A DNA stretch of 64,000 bases, taken from contig NZ_JPMY01000028.1 of NCBI RefSeq assembly GCF_000761545.1, positions 1 to 64,000 of the forward strand, read 5' to 3'. This DNA comes from Pseudomonas sp. ML96. GTDB taxonomy: Bacteria > Pseudomonadota > Gammaproteobacteria > Pseudomonadales > Pseudomonadaceae. A program made the position numbers and the translations under genes. Shown piece by piece: positions 61,645 to 64,000 of this stretch. Under the pieces are notes generated by a model that was given only the letters and a program-made list of their open reading frames with translations, was not told where the DNA came from and made no database searches. Positions within the stretch are counted from its first letter, which is position 1. Each line of letters starts with the position of its first letter.

Positions 61645-63552
61645 TTACAGTTCCGGGGTCCAGGTCAGCCCCAGCAGCAGGCTGCGTGGCGTTTCCTGGT
61701 AACCGTAGTAGCGATAGTCGCCGGCGTACTGGTAGAGCGCGTTGCTGTAGTCCTTGTCCAGCACGTTGGCCAGTTTGAGGTCGAAGGCCAGCTCCGGGCT
61801 GGCCTTCCAGCTGCCACGCAGGTCGAGCACGCCATAGCCGGCGATTTCACGCTGGTTGGCATCGTCATCGTAGCGCTGGCTGAAGGCCTGCCAGGTGGCG
61901 CCGACGCCGAAGGCGCCGAAGCTGCGATCGAGGTCCAGGCTCAGGTGGCGCTTGGCGCGGCGCGCCAGGGTATGGCCGCTGTCGCGATCGCGCGGGTCGA
62001 TGATGCTCAGCGACAGGTTGCCGGTCCAGGCGCCGAGCTGCTGCTGCAGGCTGGCCTCGAAGCCGTTGATGCGCGCCTCGTCGACGTTGTAGTTGCGCCC
62101 GATGAAGGTGCTCGAATCCCACACATAGGTGATCAGGTCGCGGATGTCGGTGCGGTACAGCGAGGCTTCCAGGCGTGTGCCCTCAGCCAGTTGGCTGCGC
62201 CACTGCAGCTCGTAGCTCTTCGAGCGCTCGGGGTTGAGGTCGGGGTTGGCGCCCCAGTCGGCCGGGCCGTACAGGTCGTTGAAGGTCGGCACGCGGAAGC
62301 CTTCGGCGTAGGACAGCACCAGGTCGTTGGCCTCGTTGAGCGGCAGGGTCAGGGCGGCGTTCCAGGTGTTCTCGCTGCCGTACTGCTCGTTCTTGTCGTG
62401 GCGCAGGCCCAGCTCGGTGGAGAAGTGTTCGCCCTGGTAGCCGTGCTGGATGAACGCGGCCTGGTTCCAGCGGCTCTCTTCGCTGTATGCGGTGCTGCTG
62501 TGCAGGTTGTCTTCGAGGTAGTCGAGGCCGACACGCAACTGGTGGCCGCTGCCCAGTTCCAGGGTGTTCAGCCAGGCGGCCGAGTCGCGGTAGGTATTGA
62601 ACACATCGCGGGCCGGGTAGAGCTTGTCGAAGTCTTCCTGCTTGTCTTCGCTGTGTCCCAGTTCGAGGCGGCTGCTCCAGTTGTCGCTGAAGTTGGCGTC
62701 CAGGTAGGCGGCCACAGTGCTTTGGCTGAACTCGCTCCAGTTCTGCGCCGGGTAGCTGAGGAAGGTGCTGTTGTCGTAGCGACCGTAGGGGTTGTCGTAC
62801 TCGCTCTTGCCGCGCTGGTCGACGGCGCTCAGGCCGATCTCCAGGTCATCGCTCAGCGCATGGGCCAGGTTCAGGCCGAAGCTGCGGTTGCGGTAGGCAT
62901 CGTGGTCGGCGTCCGAGCCGTAGGAAATGTCGGAGCGGTCGATGCCGTCGGTCTCTTCCAGGCTGCCGGTCAGGTTGTAGCGCGTGCGCTCGTTGCCGCC
63001 GGAGAGGCCGAGGCTGCGTTCCCAGGTGCCCTGGCTGCCGCCGGCCAGGCGTACGACGGGATGCAGGCCTTCGCCTTCGCCGCGGCGGGTGAAGATCTGC
63101 ACCACGCCGCCGATGGCGTCGGCGCCATAGATGGCCGAGCGTGAGCCGCGCAGTACTTCGATGCGCTCGATCTGCTCGATGCTGAGGAACTGCAGCGCCG
63201 CGCCGCCGGAAGAGGCCGAGCCGATGCGCACGCCGTCGACCAGGATCAGGCTCTGCGCGTTGCTGGTGCCGCGGATGAACTGACTGGTATTGGCGCCGCG
63301 GCCACCGTTGCGCACCAGTTGCACGCCGGGGACGCGTGACAGCAGTTCGCCGACGCTGCTGGGGCGCAGGCGTTCGATGTCCTCGCGGGTGAATACGCTG
63401 ACCGCCGCGCTGCTCTCGCCACGTGCCTGCACGTCGCGGTTGGCGGTGATCACGGTATCCGCGAGCTTGAGTGCCTCGTCCCGGGAAGGGGCGGCGGCGA
63501 AGGACAGGCCGGGGGCGAGTGCCACGGCGAGGGCAAGGCGAGACAGCTTCAT
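61645..63552 (-). CDS. btuB: TonB-dependent cobalamin receptor BtuB
   Basis: The 635-residue receptor has a signal peptide (MKLSRLALAVALAPGLSFA), a TonB box (DTVITANR), plug motifs (ERIEVLRGSRSAIYGADAIGGVVQI) and a 22-strand barrel ending in LGLTWTPEL. The cobalamin riboswitch upstream fixes the substrate as vitamin B12 or related corrinoids. Confidence 0.95.
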   Translation of the reverse strand: MKLSRLALAVALAPGLSFAAAPSRDEALKLADTVITANRDVQARGESSAAVSVFTREDIERLRPSSVGELLSRVPGVQLVRNGGRGANTSQFIRGTSNAQSLILVDGVRIGSASSGGAALQFLSIEQIERIEVLRGSRSAIYGADAIGGVVQIFTRRGEGEGLHPVVRLAGGSQGTWERSLGLSGGNERTRYNLTGSLEETDGIDRSDISYGSDADHDAYRNRSFGLNLAHALSDDLEIGLSAVDQRGKSEYDNPYGRYDNSTFLSYPAQNWSEFSQSTVAAYLDANFSDNWSSRLELGHSEDKQEDFDKLYPARDVFNTYRDSAAWLNTLELGSGHQLRVGLDYLEDNLHSSTAYSEESRWNQAAFIQHGYQGEHFSTELGLRHDKNEQYGSENTWNAALTLPLNEANDLVLSYAEGFRVPTFNDLYGPADWGANPDLNPERSKSYELQWRSQLAEGTRLEASLYRTDIRDLITYVWDSSTFIGRNYNVDEARINGFEASLQQQLGAWTGNLSLSIIDPRDRDSGHTLARRAKRHLSLDLDRSFGAFGVGATWQAFSQRYDDDANQREIAGYGVLDLRGSWKASPELAFDLKLANVLDKDYSNALYQYAGDYRYYGYQETPRSLLLGLTWTPEL

Positions 63553-63639
63553 CGATGATCCTCAAAGGTTCGAGCTTCGAGGAGGGCGGGACAGGCGCAC
63601 GGCGGCGCCTGACGGTGCGGCCCTCCGCAACACCAGTCG

Positions 63640-63815
63640 AAATTCGCCAGGGCCGGTCTCCGGGCTCTCGACACCGATCCGCTCGCCTTCCCGGGATGAC
63701 CCAGTGGCTTGGAGCGGACCTGCAGCCTAGGGCTGCGGTCGATTACCGTTGCGGGGGCAGCGCCGGGATTGCTCGTACGAGCGCACCGGCTTCCCGTTTC
63801 ACGTCACCCGATCTG
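63640..63815 (-). ncRNA. Cobalamin riboswitch of btuB
   Basis: Read on the minus strand, all conserved blocks are present: AAACGGGAAGCCGGTG (63786-63799 region), GCTGCCCCCGCAACGGTAA (63743-63761), AAGCCACTGGG and the B12 box GAGCCCGGAGACCGGCC (63650-63668). Its end lies about 90 bases before the btuB ATG. Confidence 0.95.
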
Positions 63816-63837
63816 GGCGGCGCACCTTGGCGGAATA

Positions 63838-63868
63838 CAAAAACGCCGCGCACCTTAGTGCACGGCGT
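63838..63868 (-). terminator. Rho-independent terminator of an upstream minus-strand gene
   Basis: On the minus strand ACGCCGTGCAC and GTGCGCGGCGT form an 11-pair stem (one G-T pair) with loop TAAG and are followed by TTTTTGT. It stands between the window edge and the riboswitch. Confidence 0.75.
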
Positions 63869-63930
63869 GATGAACCTCAAGCAAGTTTAGCCGTAGTGAG
63901 CGTGAGTTCTGCTCATGTACGACGGGCGGG

Positions 63931-64000
63931 TCAGGCGGTGGCCGAATGGCGCCGGGTCAGCCCGCTTGTCGTCGCGCGCTCGCTACCGTCCTGGTGGCTG
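63931..64000 (-). CDS. Possible C-terminus of a minus-strand gene (partial)
   Basis: The minus strand is open from the window edge to TGA at 63931-63933, giving the tail SHQDGSERATTSGLTRRHSATA. The terminator 63 bases downstream supports a gene end here. A plus-strand frame from GTG 63896 is also open to the edge, so the call is weak. No family is recognised. Confidence 0.3.
   Translation of the reverse strand, partial: SHQDGSERATTSGLTRRHSATA

Overview
The window reads as a chromosome segment of a Pseudomonas of the P. mendocina/alcaliphila kind (inference from recalled gene order and protein sequences; no search was run). It is GC-rich and free of mobile elements, prophage, CRISPR, tRNA or rRNA genes. 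About 75 genes are supported.

Region 1 (1-14.0 kb) is the S10-spc-alpha ribosomal super-cluster: the end of tuf, then rpsJ to rplQ including secY, rpmJ and rpoA, all on the + strand. Besides the expected promoter before rpsJ there are two internal breaks, each with hairpins followed by a promoter-like sequence: rpsN/rpsH (6860-7034) and rpmJ/rpsM (10959-11091).

Region 2 (14.0-30 kb) holds katG, uvrA (-), a YajR-type MFS transporter, ssb, a small DUF3309 protein, a histidine kinase and receiver pair (-), the copper pair DUF2946-oprC, a small unknown gene behind a good sigma-54 promoter, a chemoreceptor and a flavin monooxygenase (-).

Region 3 (30-43 kb) is the accessory part. A lipoprotein cytochrome c, a Tat-type lactone oxidase and a Tat-type DSD1/alanine-racemase-fold protein form one tight operon. 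After an AraC regulator comes a minus-strand cluster of an FGGY kinase, an intact class II aldolase, a class III aminotransferase and a second aldolase-fold protein that has lost its metal ligands. A divergent TetR gene with a 25-bp palindromic operator follows, then a DUF1302-DUF1329 envelope pair. No named pathway fits this kinase-aldolase-aminotransferase set; it is the best candidate for an undescribed system.

Region 4 (43-51.9 kb) follows the order I recall around PA4058-PA4069 of P. aeruginosa: two sugar-nucleotide epimerase-like proteins, oprG (with an ANR box exactly placed), a zinc-linked ABC set behind a Zur-like box, a thioesterase, a CnoX-type thioredoxin, a METTL20-like methyltransferase and a YbaY lipoprotein.

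Region 5 (51.9-64 kb) is nrdR-ribD-[FMN riboswitch]-ribE-ribBA-ribH-nusB-thiL-pgpA, two small exported proteins, ribA, a membrane protein and btuF. The convergent btuB lies behind a cobalamin riboswitch. RibBA carries a GTP cyclohydrolase II domain without zinc cysteines, so the separate RibA must do that step. The right edge appears to cut a minus-strand gene whose terminator is visible.
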